Under the pieces are notes generated by a model. It saw only the letters and a list, made by a program, of their open reading frames with translations. It was not told where the DNA came from and did not search any database. A stretch of 64,000 nucleotides of DNA from Panagrolaimus kolymaensis (lineage: Eukaryota > Nematoda > Chromadorea > Rhabditida > Panagrolaimidae), in assembly GCA_028622995.1 (NCBI GenBank), contig JAJQJQ010000050.1, positions 1,612,001 to 1,676,000 on the forward strand, written 5' to 3'. Of this stretch, positions 43,868 to 57,205 are shown piece after piece. Numbering within the stretch: position 1 is the first letter of the stretch; every line of letters starts with the position of its first letter. The position numbers and the translations under genes are program-made.

Positions 43868-46338
43868 ATGTGTGGAATTTCTGCAATTTGTCATAAACCC
43901 GGTTGCCATGAAATTTATGATGGTAAAAAAGCTTTTGAATATTCAAAGTAAGTTTTTTCTTTTTTTAACAATCTTTCCTATGCTTAAAAAATCTAAAAAT
44001 AACTTCTAACTTTTTTTAAATTTTTTCTCCTTTTTGAATTTTTTTGTTCTTCGCACCTCAAAGAAAACATTATTAGCCTTTCTCTCACTAAAATAAGCTG
44101 CTGCCTCAAAAAAATATATTTTTGGCTAATTTTTTGTTCTTTCTCCCTTCCTTCCATCAATCATGTCTGGCAGGCATCAACAAAAATAATTAAAATCCTT
44201 AAAAAATTTAAAAAAGCTGAAATTCACGTGAAAAAAAGAAACAATAAAAATTTGTTTATTATTTTTTTAGGCTTCAAACTCATCGAGGCCCTGATAGCCG
44301 AAACTTTTATCAACATCCCAAAAATGGAAATATCATTTGTCATGAGCGATTAGCCATCGTTGATTTAGATGCCAGACAACCCCTTCCAGGTCGAAATCCC
44401 ACTCATCAAGTTGTTCACAATGGTGAAATATATAATCACATGGATTTACGAATTCATGAACTTCAAGATTATAAATTAAAAACAACTTGTGATTCAGAAG
44501 TAATTATTTTTCTTTATGAAAAATATCGAAATGGCGCGGATGTTTGTTCACGATTGGATGGAGTTTTTTCATTTGCACTTATTTATGATGATGAATTTGT
44601 TGTCGCAAGAGATCCCATTGGAGTCAAGCCTCTTTATTATGGATTGGATAAAGATGGACGGCATTGGTTTAGGTTAGTTTCTACGAACAATTTTTTTTTA
44701 TCTAAAATTGCAATTTCAAAAACTTTTTTGATTTACAAAACGATTTTAAAAGGGATTCCAGCCACAAAAGTGCTTTAAATTTATAAATTCTTTGAAGAAA
44801 AAAAATATGCAAATTTTATAAATAAGAATTTAAGCCCTTTTTATGGCAATTTTTAACCACAAAAATTTTTTAGCAGCGAAATGAAAGTCCTTGAAAAGGA
44901 ATGTGGTCCATACCATATCGAAGCTTTTCCTCCAGGACACTTTTGGACTCTTGAAACTGGATTTGTTCGTTATTACAAACCTGATTGGCTCAATTATAAA
45001 CTTGCCACCCATAAAAAACATATTTCTGTGGTTCATGATGCTCTCGTGGACGCCACTCATAAACGTCTCATGGCTGATGTCCCCATTGGCGTTCTGCTTT
45101 CTGGCGGGCTTGATTCAAGTTTAGTTAGTTCCATTGCAATGAGAAAAATGAAAGAAATTGGTCGACCACTTTCTTCATTCTCCATTGGCTTGGATCATGA
45201 TGCGCCCGATGCTAAAGCTGCTCGAGAAGTGGCGAAATTTCTTGGAACCGAGCATCATGAAATCCATTTTACTGCCGAAGAAGGAATTGAAAATCTCCGA
45301 AATTTAATTTGGCATTTAGAAACTTATGATGTTACTTCAATTCGAGCATCAACTCCCATGTTTTTCTTATCTAAAAAGATTTCTGAACTTGGTATCAAAG
45401 TTGTACTTTCTGGTGAAGGAGCCGATGAAATTTTTGGTGGCTATCTTTATTTTCATAATGCTCCAAGTGATGAAGAATTTCAAAAGGTAAAAATTTGCAT
45501 ATTTTGTGTTTTCAAAAATTTGAAGTTTTTCATTTTCGAAATTTTCATTTTTCAAATTACAAAAAATAATTTATTTTGATTTTCAATATTTTCTTTTTTA
45601 GGAAACAATTCGCCGAGTCACGCTTCTTAGCACCGCTGATTGTCTTCGAGCAGATAAATCATGCATGGCCAATGGCTTGGAAGCTCGTGTACCCTTCCTT
45701 GATAAACAATTTCTTGATGCTGTGATGCTTATTCGCCCAGTTGATAAACGACCATCACCCAAAAATGGTAGTCGACCAATAGAAAAATACATTCTTCGCG
45801 AAGCTTTTGCTCATGATAAAAATCCTTATCTACCTGGAAATATTCTTTGGAGACAAAAGGAACAATTTTCTGATGGAGTTGGTTATTCATGGATTGATAC
45901 TTTAATGGATTATTGCGCTAACCAAGTTTCGGATGAAGAAGTAAGCCTTTTTTGAAATTTTTGATTTTTGGCAACAAGAAAAATAATTCCAAAATATTTT
46001 TACTTATTTTTTCAAAAATATTTGCCTCAAAAAAAAATATGAAAGTAAAATAACTAATAAATTTATTTCAGTTTTCTCGAGCTGATGACCTCTTCCCTCA
46101 CAACACTCCTCATTCAAAGGAAGCATTTTTCATGAGAAAAATCTTCCATGAACATTTCCCAAGCGACCAAGCCGCTGAAACCGTTGTGAAATGGATTCCA
46201 AAATGGCAAGATAACGTGGACCCATCTGGTCGAGCTTCAAACGTCCATTTGAAAACCGTTCAAAAACCTTCCCATGCTCAAGTTTGCGCAGTTGAAAATT
46301 CAATTGTCACCGAACAACAGGTTCCACAAATTGCATAA
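43868..46338 (+). CDS. asns-2: Asparagine synthetase, glutamine-hydrolysing (566 aa)
   Basis: Exons 43868-43947, 44271-44672, 44874-45486, 45602-45940 and 46072-46338 close in frame. The enzyme makes asparagine from aspartate, ATP and glutamine in the cytosol. The N-terminal class II glutaminase domain starts with the catalytic Cys2 (MCGISAI) and shows HRGPDS, ERLAIVD and NGEIYNH. The synthetase domain shows the ATP pyrophosphatase loop SGGLDSS (about residues 237-243), [17 protein letters not shown] (about 341 on) and [10 protein letters not shown]. Length and all motifs match animal ASNS, so it should be active. C. elegans has more than one ASNS gene (asns-1, asns-2); the paralog symbol is a best guess. 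Introns are 56-323 bp. The 46339-46700 gap is only 3' UTR-like AT sequence. Confidence 0.96.
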
Positions 46339-46700
46339 GAAAAAACTAATTAAAAGCTTTCAAAAAAATATTTTATTTTTAAGCATAAAATTTTTTTCCA
46401 GTTTTGTTTTAGTATTAAAAAATAGTAGAAAACCATATATTTTTTTAATGTGCAATTTTTATTTAATTTTTGCTTTGATTTTTGTTTACCCTTTTTTAAC
46501 CGATTTTTTTATTATTATTTTTGTATGAAGAAAAAAATAAATTAATAAAATTAATAAATTCTTAAAACTTTATTTTTGTTTTTAAACACAAATATTTTTA
46601 TTTATTAAAGATTGCAGATTTTTATTTTTGATACTTTTGTGACGAAAAAACAAGGACAGATCGATAAAAACACATTTAAAAAAAAGAGTTAAGTTTTTTG

Positions 46701-48030
46701 TTATAATTTTTCTTCTTCATCGCAACTACTTTTCAATACCACACAATTTCGAGTATCTCTTACAAGTTCATATTGACATCCACGCTCCAAATTTGGTTTT
46801 AATATGGGTGGACAATTTACAGGATTGCAATATCCATCGGTGCAAATCATATCTGTTGGGCATTTAAGGCCTTCGCATACTGAAAAAAATTAAACTATAA
46901 AAACTTTTTAATAAAAATTTCAAATTTTTTCGAGAATTCAAACTAAAAATTTTATTTTGATAGAGATTTTTAGGTTTTAAATTTTTTTTCGAAAATTTCT
47001 AAGTTTGAGAAATTTTGAAAGTTAAAAAACTCACATTTTTCGCTTAAATCTGTGCAATCTCTAGCGGGAATGCAAGAAACATTAGCTGAACTGGTTTGAA
47101 TAAATCCATCCAAACATTGACAAGCTCCAATACAATTATGTTCATTCGTGGAGCAACGAGGATGTAATTCCGTGCAAGTATATGGACATCGTGTGCCACA
47201 TTCCACATATTCACTATTGGGTGGACAAAATTCTTGGGTTGGTCGTCTCCAAGCTATTGAAGGCGAAGGTGGATGTTGAGGAAGTTTTTCAGCTTCAAAT
47301 ATTTCATAATTTACTGGTTCGATAGTTGTCGTGGTTGTGAGACCATTTTTACAAACTCCATCCATTGAATCGCAAGTGTATCCATTCGGACATTTTACTG
47401 ATGCACATTTATCAACGATGGTTGCAACTCGTCGAAAAAGGGCTGGAGGGCGAAATTGGCGGCAAACACCTAACCAAAATTTTAAACTTTTAAAAAAATC
47501 AAAAAAATAAGTTTAAAAAAACCTGTATTTGAATCACAGCTAGTTCCTTGAGGGCAAAAAACATTTCTACAATTTTTGGTGGATGGGTCATTGTAACTTT
47601 GACAAACTCCATAATTTGAATCGCATTGAGATCCAGGCGGGCATTGAACATATTGGCATCTATTAGACGAAGGATCACGAAAAACTCGACATTGTCCAGT
47701 ATTTTCATCACATTGTTGCCCATACGGGCATCTCACATATGAGCATGGAGAATTATATCCTCCTCCTCCATTCCCAGTTGCTGGAGGTCGAAATTGTCGA
47801 CATATGCCTGTATTGGAATCGCAGGAAGTTCCTTGAGGACACGAGCCACAATTATATTGAAACGCGAAAGAAATCTTAAAATAAAATTGAATTTTAAAAA
47901 TTAATTATAGATCACAAAAAAATGTTGAAAATCTCACTTTAATCAAAAATATTATAATAAAAAACAAAGTTGAAAAAGAAAAAGCTGAAGAAGTCGTCGT
48001 CACGTTCATTTTCAAAGAAGATTTAAACAT
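46701..48030 (-). CDS. Secreted cysteine-rich protein with CxxxxCPxGxxCD repeats and a TIL domain (352 aa)
   Basis: Four exons close in frame: 47938-48030, 47523-47874, 47035-47469 and 46701-46879. A signal peptide (hydrophobic core FSTLFFIIIFLI) is followed by five tandem short repeats of the form C-x3-CPxGxxCDxNxGxC(R/Q), each separated by FRPPA or FRDPSS-type linkers. After a Thr/Pro linker comes a trypsin-inhibitor-like (TIL) domain (CPPNSEYVECGTRCPYTC ... CIGACQCLDGF ... CIPARDC) with the expected ten-cysteine spacing. Two more small Cys clusters end the protein. In nematodes TIL proteins are secreted protease inhibitors or matrix proteins. The reactive-site residue cannot be assigned with confidence. 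ATG 48030 was chosen; ATG 48009 would also leave a signal peptide. Confidence 0.88.
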
Positions 48031-48668
48031 GACTATTCTGGAATGAAAAAAAGAAGACAAATACAACAACAAAAAGTCTCGTTTTTCTTGCAAGAAAAAA
48101 AACGTGAAGGAAAAAAAGAAAATGAGATCTTTATTGACTGTTTTTTTAACCAATTTTTTAAAGTAAGTGGAGGTTAAAAAAAAGGTGAGAAAAAGTAAAA
48201 AAGAAAAGTGAGAAAAAGTCAAAAAGAAAATATCTGCTGCTGCGCGTGAAGAAGAATGAAAAAAAAATACTCTTGACTCTCTCTCGGCAAACTTTAGCTT
48301 CGCATAAGTTTGTTTTTTTTTCTCACACATTTTTTCTTTCTCTTTTTAAAACTTTTTTGTTTTCCTTTGACATTTAGCGTACAACCAACCTGCTTTTTTG
48401 TTTTGTTAATCATCCGTATTTTAAATTTTTTTACGTCGTCGTCTTATTTTTTTGTTTGTGCAAACATAGTATTAGCTAACAACAAACAAGTTAGAGATAA
48501 ATTTGCTCTTTTTTCTCACCTTTTTAGTTTTGTTTTATGTATTTGAGATTATCTGTTTTCATAAAACAAAAAAATGTGAAAAGAAACCAAGGAAGTGATT
48601 GATTTTTTTTTCATTCATTTATTTAAATTTTTTTATTATATTGCAAAAATTTTGAGGCGCCATTAAAA

Positions 48669-51600
48669 TTAATTAAAAAATTTAAAATAGTCAAAAAATG
48701 TTTTTCGCTGTTTTCTTTCAGGACAAACATAATCATAATCACCAACTCCAATATTATTTGCTGTTCTAAAATAAAATCTTATTAGATTTCAGAAAATATC
48801 TAAAAGTAATCTTCTTACAAGCAAATATTATTGTAAAAATCATCTTTGAATGTATCGGAAGTTAAATTAAACATTAAACCTTGGTTACCAACAATTAGGC
48901 CCCATTGTGAATTAAAATTCCCACTTCCAAATCCAATTACCGCAAAATTAATTTGATTTGCTCGTGCTATTTGCTTTGCTTTGACTATCGTATCCGCAGA
49001 GTTTTCGATTCTGAAAATTTATTTATTATTTGAATCTTTAAATAGAATTTTAAAAGCAAAAATAAAATCTTACTGGGGCCTATCGGTTATAAATATAGCA
49101 AATCTCGGAACTTTTCGTTGATCAACAGCTTCATTTCCAAGGATAGCTTCTATTACTTGCAATGGACTAAAAATTCATTTTACTTTTGTTTCTAAACTTA
49201 AATCGAAACATACATATCTAAGTTGATTGCTTGCGTGTCATTTGGAATTAATCTCATTTGTTGGGCTAAATTAGCAAATGTTGAGTCGGTGGACGTGCAT
49301 AATGGATATCCAGCGGATGTATTAATTACAGCCGCAACCGCTCGACTTCCATTTTTATCGCTTTCATCAGCAAATTTAAGATCGCCAGCAAATTGTTTAA
49401 GGAAATTTCTTATTTTGAATGATAATTCATAATTTTCAACAGCGATAATTGGATCAATAAATACAAAAATATCCATAGTTTTTTCTTGAATGCATGGAAT
49501 TTGTGGAGCTGAAATCAAAAAATTAAATTTTTTCAGTTATAATAATGCATTTGCATTTTTTACATACGTGGGGTAGTTGAAATAAGAGCTGTAACATCTT
49601 TCGTTTTTGCTAATCCACTCAAATCTTGAAGAGCTGGAATATCAGGGGATTGATTTGGATAACTATTAATTTTGTTTTGTTGTTCTTTGGCAGGACATAC
49701 GTAATTATAATCACCAAGTTCAATACTATTTGCTACGCTAAAAAAACAATTTGTTAGTTTCAAAATTTATGTTGTAAAAAAAGATTTCTTACTAGCAAAT
49801 ATTATCGTAAAACTCTTTTTTGAAGCTAGCGTAATCAGCAGTCAAACTAAACATTAAACCTTGTGTACCAACAATTTGACCAAAGTTGGAAGTAGGACTA
49901 AAATCTCCACTTCCATATCCAACTACCGCAAAAGTAATTGAATTAACTTGTGCAATACGTTTTGCTTCAGCTATGGCAACAGTGGAATTTGCAATTCTGA
50001 AAACAAAAAAAATTTATGTTTTGTAATAGCAATAATTATGGATTGTTTTTAAAAAAGAAAATAAACATACAGGGGTCTATCAGTTATAAATATAGCAAAT
50101 CTTGGAACTTTTCGTTGATCAACCGCTCCATTTCCAAGGATAGCTTCTATTGCTTGCAATGGGCTAAAAATTTATTTTTAATTAGCCCTTTAGAATAATT
50201 TTAAAAAAAAGTTGCATTATAAAAATTAAAAAATAATTTTCTGTAAATCAAAACAGATAAATTAGGTATAACTGGACTTTTAAAATGTTTAAAAACAATA
50301 TAGTAAAATAATTTTTTTTATGTTTTGATAACTTTTAAAAGATTCAATTAGCCTTATTTTTTACCAATAAGAAAACTTACATAGTTAAATCAATTGTTTG
50401 CTCATCGGCTGGAATAAATCTCATTTGTTGTGCCAAATTAGCAAATGTTAAGTCTGTGGATGTGCACAATGGATATCCTGCTGACGTATTAACAACTGCT
50501 AAAACCGCTCGACTTCCTTGTTTATCTCCATCATCAGCAAATTTAAGATCTCCAGCAAATTCTTTCAAAAAATTTCTTACTTGGAACGTTAATGCGTAAT
50601 TTGGAACTGCAACAACGGGATCCACAAATACTATAATATCCATAATTTGTTTTTTTACGCATGGAATTGGAGGCGCTGCAAAAAAGCTACATTATAACAC
50701 AAAAAAAGATTTATTTTTAAAAAACATACGTGGAGTAGTTGGAGAAGGAGTTGGAACAACATTCATTTTACCTCCAGTTAAAATATTATTAAAATCAGAA
50801 ATTACATCATAAGTATTATATGAGCCTGTAACACCACCAAATCCACTCAAATCTTGAAGAACTGGAATATCAGGGAATTGATTAGGATAATAATAAGCTG
50901 AATACATAAAAAATCCTTTTTCTTGTAAATCAAATAATCCTGCTAAATTTTGATTGGGGTCAATGCTAAAAAAAATATGTATGAAAACAAATAACAAAAT
51001 TTTTACTATTTATTTTTTTACCTGTGATGAGTAATATAAAACAATGACTTAATATTTAAAAAGTACGTCATTGAATATCCATTCAAATTTTGCTTTAAAA
51101 AATAATCAAAAGCTCTAAAAAAATAATTTTTAAGTATTTTAAGTTACTTCATAACTTTGAAAACATACTCTGTTAAATTGATATTCTCATTACTGCTTAA
51201 AGTCAAATTATTATTGACAAAATCTTTTATTGCTTTTGCATTACCACTTATTTGTTTACCATTCTCAATATTTGTTGATAAATAAATGGTAGAATATAAA
51301 ATGCCATCGTATGCATCCATAAATTGTGATAAAAGTTCTTTACGGGCATTAAGTTGTTCATCACTTCCAGTTACATCACAAATAAGTAAAATTAGCCGAG
51401 CTGTTGTCGTTGCAGTGGCTGAAATTTTTTTATTTTTATAAAAATGCAAAATATATATAAAACTTTTTATTCAAACCTTTTTTTTCGCAATTTGAGCCAT
51501 AATAGCTTTCGGCGCAATTGCAAGATTCTCGATTGGGTGTTCCACCATTCAAACAAATAGGAATGGAACAATCTGTTCCGGTCCAAAATGGACTACATCC

Positions 51601-54600
51601 ACAAGCCCAAACTCTTGGCCAAGTTTCATCATCGGAATAAATTTTTCTGCCATTTGGAGAACATGTGGGCCGTTGAAGGCAATAAGTTGTTAACACTCTT
51701 TGATGAAGATATCCAGCGGAATCAGTAATATAAATCTAAAAAAATGATAAAATCATCAAAAAAATCACAAAATCTTAAATTACTTTAGTTTTAATGGGTC
51801 CAACAAAGTCATTGCATATAACTTCAATCGACCATGGATACATGCAATTTCGATTAACAACAGGAGCATGTTGATAAGTAAAATTCTCGTATCTAACTTC
51901 AGCGGTAAAAACTTCAGGAAATTCTTCGAAGCTTGAAGCATTTTTAGGGCCGTTTTCGAGATAGAAATTAAGATTTGATCTTCCTAAATATATTAATTTT
52001 ATGAATTTTTCTTATTTTAAAATTTACCCGAGCTAAAGTAAATTCCATATCCTTCAGATTCATAAAAATTTGATGGGGTAACTTCATAAGCAATACGCTG
52101 AGAATGACGTCCTTCAATAATGTAACCACAATAAGTGCCAGACGTCCCAGGTATAAGTTTAAAGTCATCTAAAAAAATTTGTGATTATGCAAATTAGTTT
52201 AGAAAACTCATTACTTTTATCAATTTTATAAACATATGACGATGAAGGCATTGTATCGACTGGGCCCAAATCGGAAGTTATTAAATTGTAAAGAATAATA
52301 TGAAGGTCTTCATAATCAGTTTGATCAACTAATAAAGGTTCAATTTGCAATTTAATATCCATATTTTGACAATTATCAGTAATATAACTATCAAGAATAA
52401 CAAGATTTTTAGTTGGGCTAACAGTATCCGTAAGTTTTTGTGGGACTAATAACTTGATGTAGTTGAAAACATCCTGAAAAAAAGCACAAAGATAAGTATT
52501 GTACTATTATCTTAGAAGAGCCAAAATTAAAATAATATTATGCTAAAGTTTAATTTAAAAATTTAATAATCTTACAGCCATGTTATTATATTTAAGAGGC
52601 ACACCATTACCATAACCAGCAATGGAAAGGAAACATGAATTATCAATTGACACATCGATAAATGAACGCATTTCCACTTTTCGCTTTGCAATTAAATTAA
52701 GAAGCTCGTCATTAGGAACATCACTATCGTCAGCATTACCGCAAGTAGCCGATTGGCCAGCAACCCAAATGAGCAAACTTCTCTCAGTTTTCTGTAAAAA
52801 AAGATTTAAAATAAAAAACTTTTATAAATAGCTTACGATTGATTCAAGACTTTTTCTAATAATAATTCTAGAATCAAAGGGGCCTGGACATCTATCACAT
52901 TTAAGGGCTTTCAATGCTTCGGTAAAATATTTAACATTACCGTAAACTTGGATATTTGCAGCTAAAAAATGTAATGAAAATCATAATATAAGAGATAAAA
53001 GCTATTTACAATCATTTCCGCCAAGTTGAGTAGCAGTAACAAGGATATATTGTTGAAATACAGAAGGAATAGAATCCTCGGTGATACCAGCAAATGTGGG
53101 AGGCATCGATAAATCCACCACAAATACAAAAGTTTCTATTATGGATGTATATCGAGGGAATGGAATGTCTTTTTGACATTGGAAAGTGGCTAAAAAGTGG
53201 TTATAAGTTTTATAGATGTTTTTTCTTCTTCAAAATTTAAGCCTACCAATTTCACAATGTTCTCCTTCATAAAATTCTGTGCAGTCGCACGTATTTGAAA
53301 TCGTTACACTTCCACCATTAAAACATTCAGGATCGCCACAATTATCACCCTTGAATCCTGGGGCACAAATACAAACTCCGCCACTAGGTGTTCCGCCATT
53401 TTGACAACTTCCTGGGCCAGGGTTTCCAGTGGTATTAGGATTATTTCCTTCACCATAGCATGTAAACATCGAAGTAAATGTTTCAGTTTGAGTATCAATA
53501 GTTACATAATAAAGTTGATTTAATGTTTGACAAAGCCATTTATAATCGCTAATTAAATTATATTGACAACTTTGTCTTTGTCTTGTTGGTCCAGTATAAA
53601 TCTGATGTATTTGAGAATCCTTGGGAAAAGGCGGATAAGTGATAGTTACTTGAGAACTATTCGCGCTTGGAGCTTTTGTAACAATAAAAACTCTACTCTT
53701 TGCTCCTATAAAAAAAATAAAATTAACAAATTATAAAAAAATTATAGGCTGTAAAATATAAATACCTGAATAACTTGGATAAGCAAATTCTAAATCATAT
53801 GTTTGTGTAGAAGAAAAACCAATAACATAATATTCACTTGGATCTTGTTCGAAAATATTTACATAAAATAATGGAGCATAATCAAAACTATAAACATCCA
53901 CAGAATATCGACCAGTTGCCAAATTATTTGGTAACTCAAAAAATCCATAATATTCACCAACAACAATTTTTGCGTTTACGGCTGTATCATTAATTAAGGC
54001 TCCTCGAATTTTAACCAAAGGTATCGAAGTTGAATTTTTAACTGTTGCAGTGATAAAATAATTTTTTCCTTGAACATAATTAAATTCCCCAGCTGATGAA
54101 ACAGCAACAAAGGGTTGAGAATTATCATATGAAGAAATAACTAATTGCGAACGTTGTCGAGTTTGGTAAGTATCAAAAAACTAAAAATCTTGAATTCTCA
54201 AAAAAATATTTTTATGCTTCTTACTTGTTGAAAAGCTTCCTTGCTTTTGAAAGGCATAACATTTCCGCCGGAGCGAGCAGCAATTTCATAAAATGTTGCC
54301 AAATTCGTCAACAAATTACAGCTTCCATCGTCGTATAGCAAAAAGTTTATCTGTAAAATTCAAAATTAAGCTTACCACAAATTTTTCCTAAAAACTTACT
54401 TTAATTCGATAATTTTCAATATTTTTATAAATTTCATTCATAGCTAATTGATTATTGCTTGGAAAATTTCGATTTGTAATAAAAAATATTTCAGAAAATG
54501 CTAAGGTACTTGGATAACTAATTAATGAATTCAACATGGATGCTTGATCCACGCCTTGATTAATGCTGGGATCACAATCAAGATCAATGTCACTTGACGC

Positions 54601-57205
54601 TTGTAAAGCAAAATTTAAATTAATTCGAAATTGTCCATAACTGTCGTAGGGTACAGGATTAAAACTGCTGGTTGTCGTAAAACTTGCAAGAATAAAAGTA
54701 GAAAAATAATCGGAGGCATAAGAGCCTATGTAATTATTTAAAACTCCAAATAAATTAGCTCCATTCAAAGTTCCATTTAAAAGCATGGTTGTCAAGGATT
54801 TGTAATTAGAAAAAGCAAAAACAAAACTTTTGCTGCTATTTGGATTAAATTGATATTGAAGTGCTGTATTATCGCATGTAAATTCTAAAAAAAAAACGAG
54901 AGAGATAAATCTCATTTTTATTTTTATCTTTCGTTGTCTAACCTTCGATTTCTGGAGGTGGATCATCATCATCAACTGCTTCTTTAACATCCAATTTCAA
55001 TTTTTGAGAATCTGTTGCACTAATATTAAAAGCCATTTGAGTATCAGCTAAAGTTCCACAAATAATTGGTAAAGTTTCTTGAAAGCTTTGACTTCCAGTA
55101 AAAGTAATTTGAATTGTTCCATAATCTGTGGGATTTGAGCATTGAATTGCATCAAATTGTAAATTAAATAAACAATTTCTTGAAACACTTCCACTGCTAT
55201 TTGTTATAGTTTGACTTGAATTGGTTAACGAATAAGAAGCCATAATATTTTGTGGCAATGAAGGATCAACATTATAAATATGAGCGACTATAGTATTTGT
55301 TATTTGACTATCTAAAAAAATAAAATTATTTCGTTTATTTATTAATTTTTTTTTTAGGTTTTTAAAACAGCTTATTTTTGGATTCCAAAAAACTTTAATA
55401 ACAAAAAAAAATTACTTTGATCTTTAGTATAAATAATTATTGGCGAATTTACATCGGAGGTGGAATCACTCAAAAATCCAACATAACTATGTGGCTGTGT
55501 ATTAATTGGACCAGGGCTATTTGAAACACTCCAAATATGAAATGTAGTTGAAATTGAGACATTATGAAATAATTGGTATCCCATTGATTGTGTTGAAGTA
55601 TAAGGAATTTTGTAAAGTCTCCAAAATCCTGCATCAATAATACTTGGAATAGCCAAACTGCCAAAAGTGGAAAAATAAGCATGGAGATCGACATTAAAAT
55701 CGCTTACTAAAAAATTTACATAAAAATAAATATACATATTTTTTTAAAGTTAAAACTATCTAACATCTATTTGGTTGATCAGCGGCAACCGAAATAAAAA
55801 TACTTCGATCATCATTATTTCCAGTAAAAAGATTAAATATTGATGGATTGCTATTTCCTGGCAACCATGTACCAAAATCAACTAAAGTTTTTGATGCAAT
55901 TTTAGGAACAAATTGATTTATAATCTAAAAATCAAAAAATAATTTTCATTTTTTAGTAAATTAAAAATTAAAATTACCGTTGATACAGTAACATTGCTAT
56001 AATATGGGCCACCATTAGTTTGATATGGAGTAATAAAAGTTCCAAGAGTTTTTCGAGTAAGTTTAATAAGTGGTATCCAAAGAGGCGAGAAAAATATATC
56101 TTGTCCTGTGGGAGTTTTAGGTTCAGCAACTATGACAGTAAGCTGAAAAGTAATTAATTTTACTTACTTTAAAAAATTTGAAATTAGTTTTATAAATTAA
56201 AAAATGGTTTAAAGTTTACTTCAACTTGTCTTGCAATGGCATATCTCGCTAATTCATTCATATCTTGATCCGTTGTGGCGTTAACAAGAGGGACATTAGT
56301 AATAAGTAACACGGGTGAATTGGAACTAGCTTGTTGAATCGTTGATAAAAGATGATCTTTTGTAAGAATCATATCGGGAAATGGAGGTCCAGAAAAGTCG
56401 ATATAAATTTCTAATTGGTCCTTGAAACAATCTTTTAATGGCCCATCTTTTGCGTAACCTAAATTATTTTAATTTTATTTTTCTTGCTATTATTTTTAGA
56501 CAAGATTCAAACTTACAATCAAATGGAAGAAAGGCATCAGTTGATCCAATTATTTGTACATGAAGTCGATCGATATTTGAATCAAATGGAGCTTGGCCCA
56601 ACATATTTAATAATGCATTAGTAATATTATCTTTCCCTCTTCCAATAACATAAAAAAAGTCGTCATTGTAAGTAATAATCAAAGAAAAACTCCTTTCAAC
56701 TGGATTAAAAGCTTTAATAAAATTTTCTGAATTTGGAATGCAAGCAGCTGAAAAAAAAGGGAAAAAAATGTAAGAAGTCAGAAAAATGATAAAGATGGCT
56801 TACTTGGTTCACAATGAGTTCCACGAAAACCAAAAGGACAATCACAGCCAGTTTTTAAATTAGTATTACTGCCTTCTATTTGTACACTTTGTACAAAAGG
56901 TCTCCCAAAATTTATGCAACCCCATACTTCACAATTTGTGCCACCAACATAATTTGAATCTTTACATTGACATGTGCTATCAGCATTTTCAAAGCCATCA
57001 TTTAAACATGCAAAAGCTGCAAAAAAATAAACAAATATCATATTAAAAATGTTTTGAGTCAAAAAACGAAATTACTAGATTTTTCTGGAAGCATATGATA
57101 TCCATTACAGTAATCCACCAACGATAATGTTGCAAATGCAAAAACAAAAAACAAGAATGAAAATGACAGCGACGAAGACGTAAGTCGCATTTCCACCTTC
57201 ATCAT
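48669..57205 (-). CDS. Large secreted modular protein: EGF-like, vWA-like and CUB-like domains (2,226 aa, IRG-7 type)
   Basis: Thirty exons join in frame from ATG 57205 to TAA 48669: 57076-57205, 56804-57016, 56517-56747, 56220-56458, 55978-56142, 55765-55924, 55416-55706, 54943-55311, 54400-54884, 54225-54350, 53766-54180, 53247-53705, 53010-53189, 52837-52961, 52576-52791, 52215-52473, 52028-52168, 51784-51983, 51477-51735, 51169-51418, 51022-51114, 50730-50965, 50381-50675, 50071-50163, 49793-49996, 49568-49737, 49214-49508, 49074-49166, 48819-49010, 48669-48765. Signal peptide (SSLSFSFLFFVFAFATLSL), then EGF-like pairs near the N-terminus, mid-protein (GVCICAPGFKGDNC) and later (CNCAESYYGSNC), with vWA-like and Ig-like beta segments between, and a CUB-like unit near residue 1500 (YCGYIIEGRHSQRIAYEV...). 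The C-terminus is a tandem pair of vWA-like modules (IMDIIVFVDPVVAV, TMDIFVFIDPIIAV) with degenerate MIDAS motifs. Architecture resembles C. elegans IRG-7-like proteins, secreted and linked to intestinal immunity; the specific ortholog is not claimed. Confidence 0.85.
49793..51018 (-). repeat. vWA-like module 1 of the tandem exon duplication
   Basis: Exons 50381-50675 (295 nt), 50071-50163 (93 nt) and 49793-49996 (204 nt), preceded by linker exon 50730-50965, correspond one to one with 49214-49508 (295 nt), 49074-49166 (93 nt) and 48819-49010 (192 nt), preceded by linker exon 49568-49737. Phases match and most residues are shared (RNFLKEFAGDLKFAD, YPLCTSTD, VDQRKVPRFAIFITDRP). This is a four-exon intragenic duplication. 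Confidence 0.85.

Noticed and set aside
44891..45124. Second frame overlapping asparagine synthetase exon 3 (also 45598-45792 on the minus strand)
   Set aside because: Shadow frames of a clear ASNS exon.
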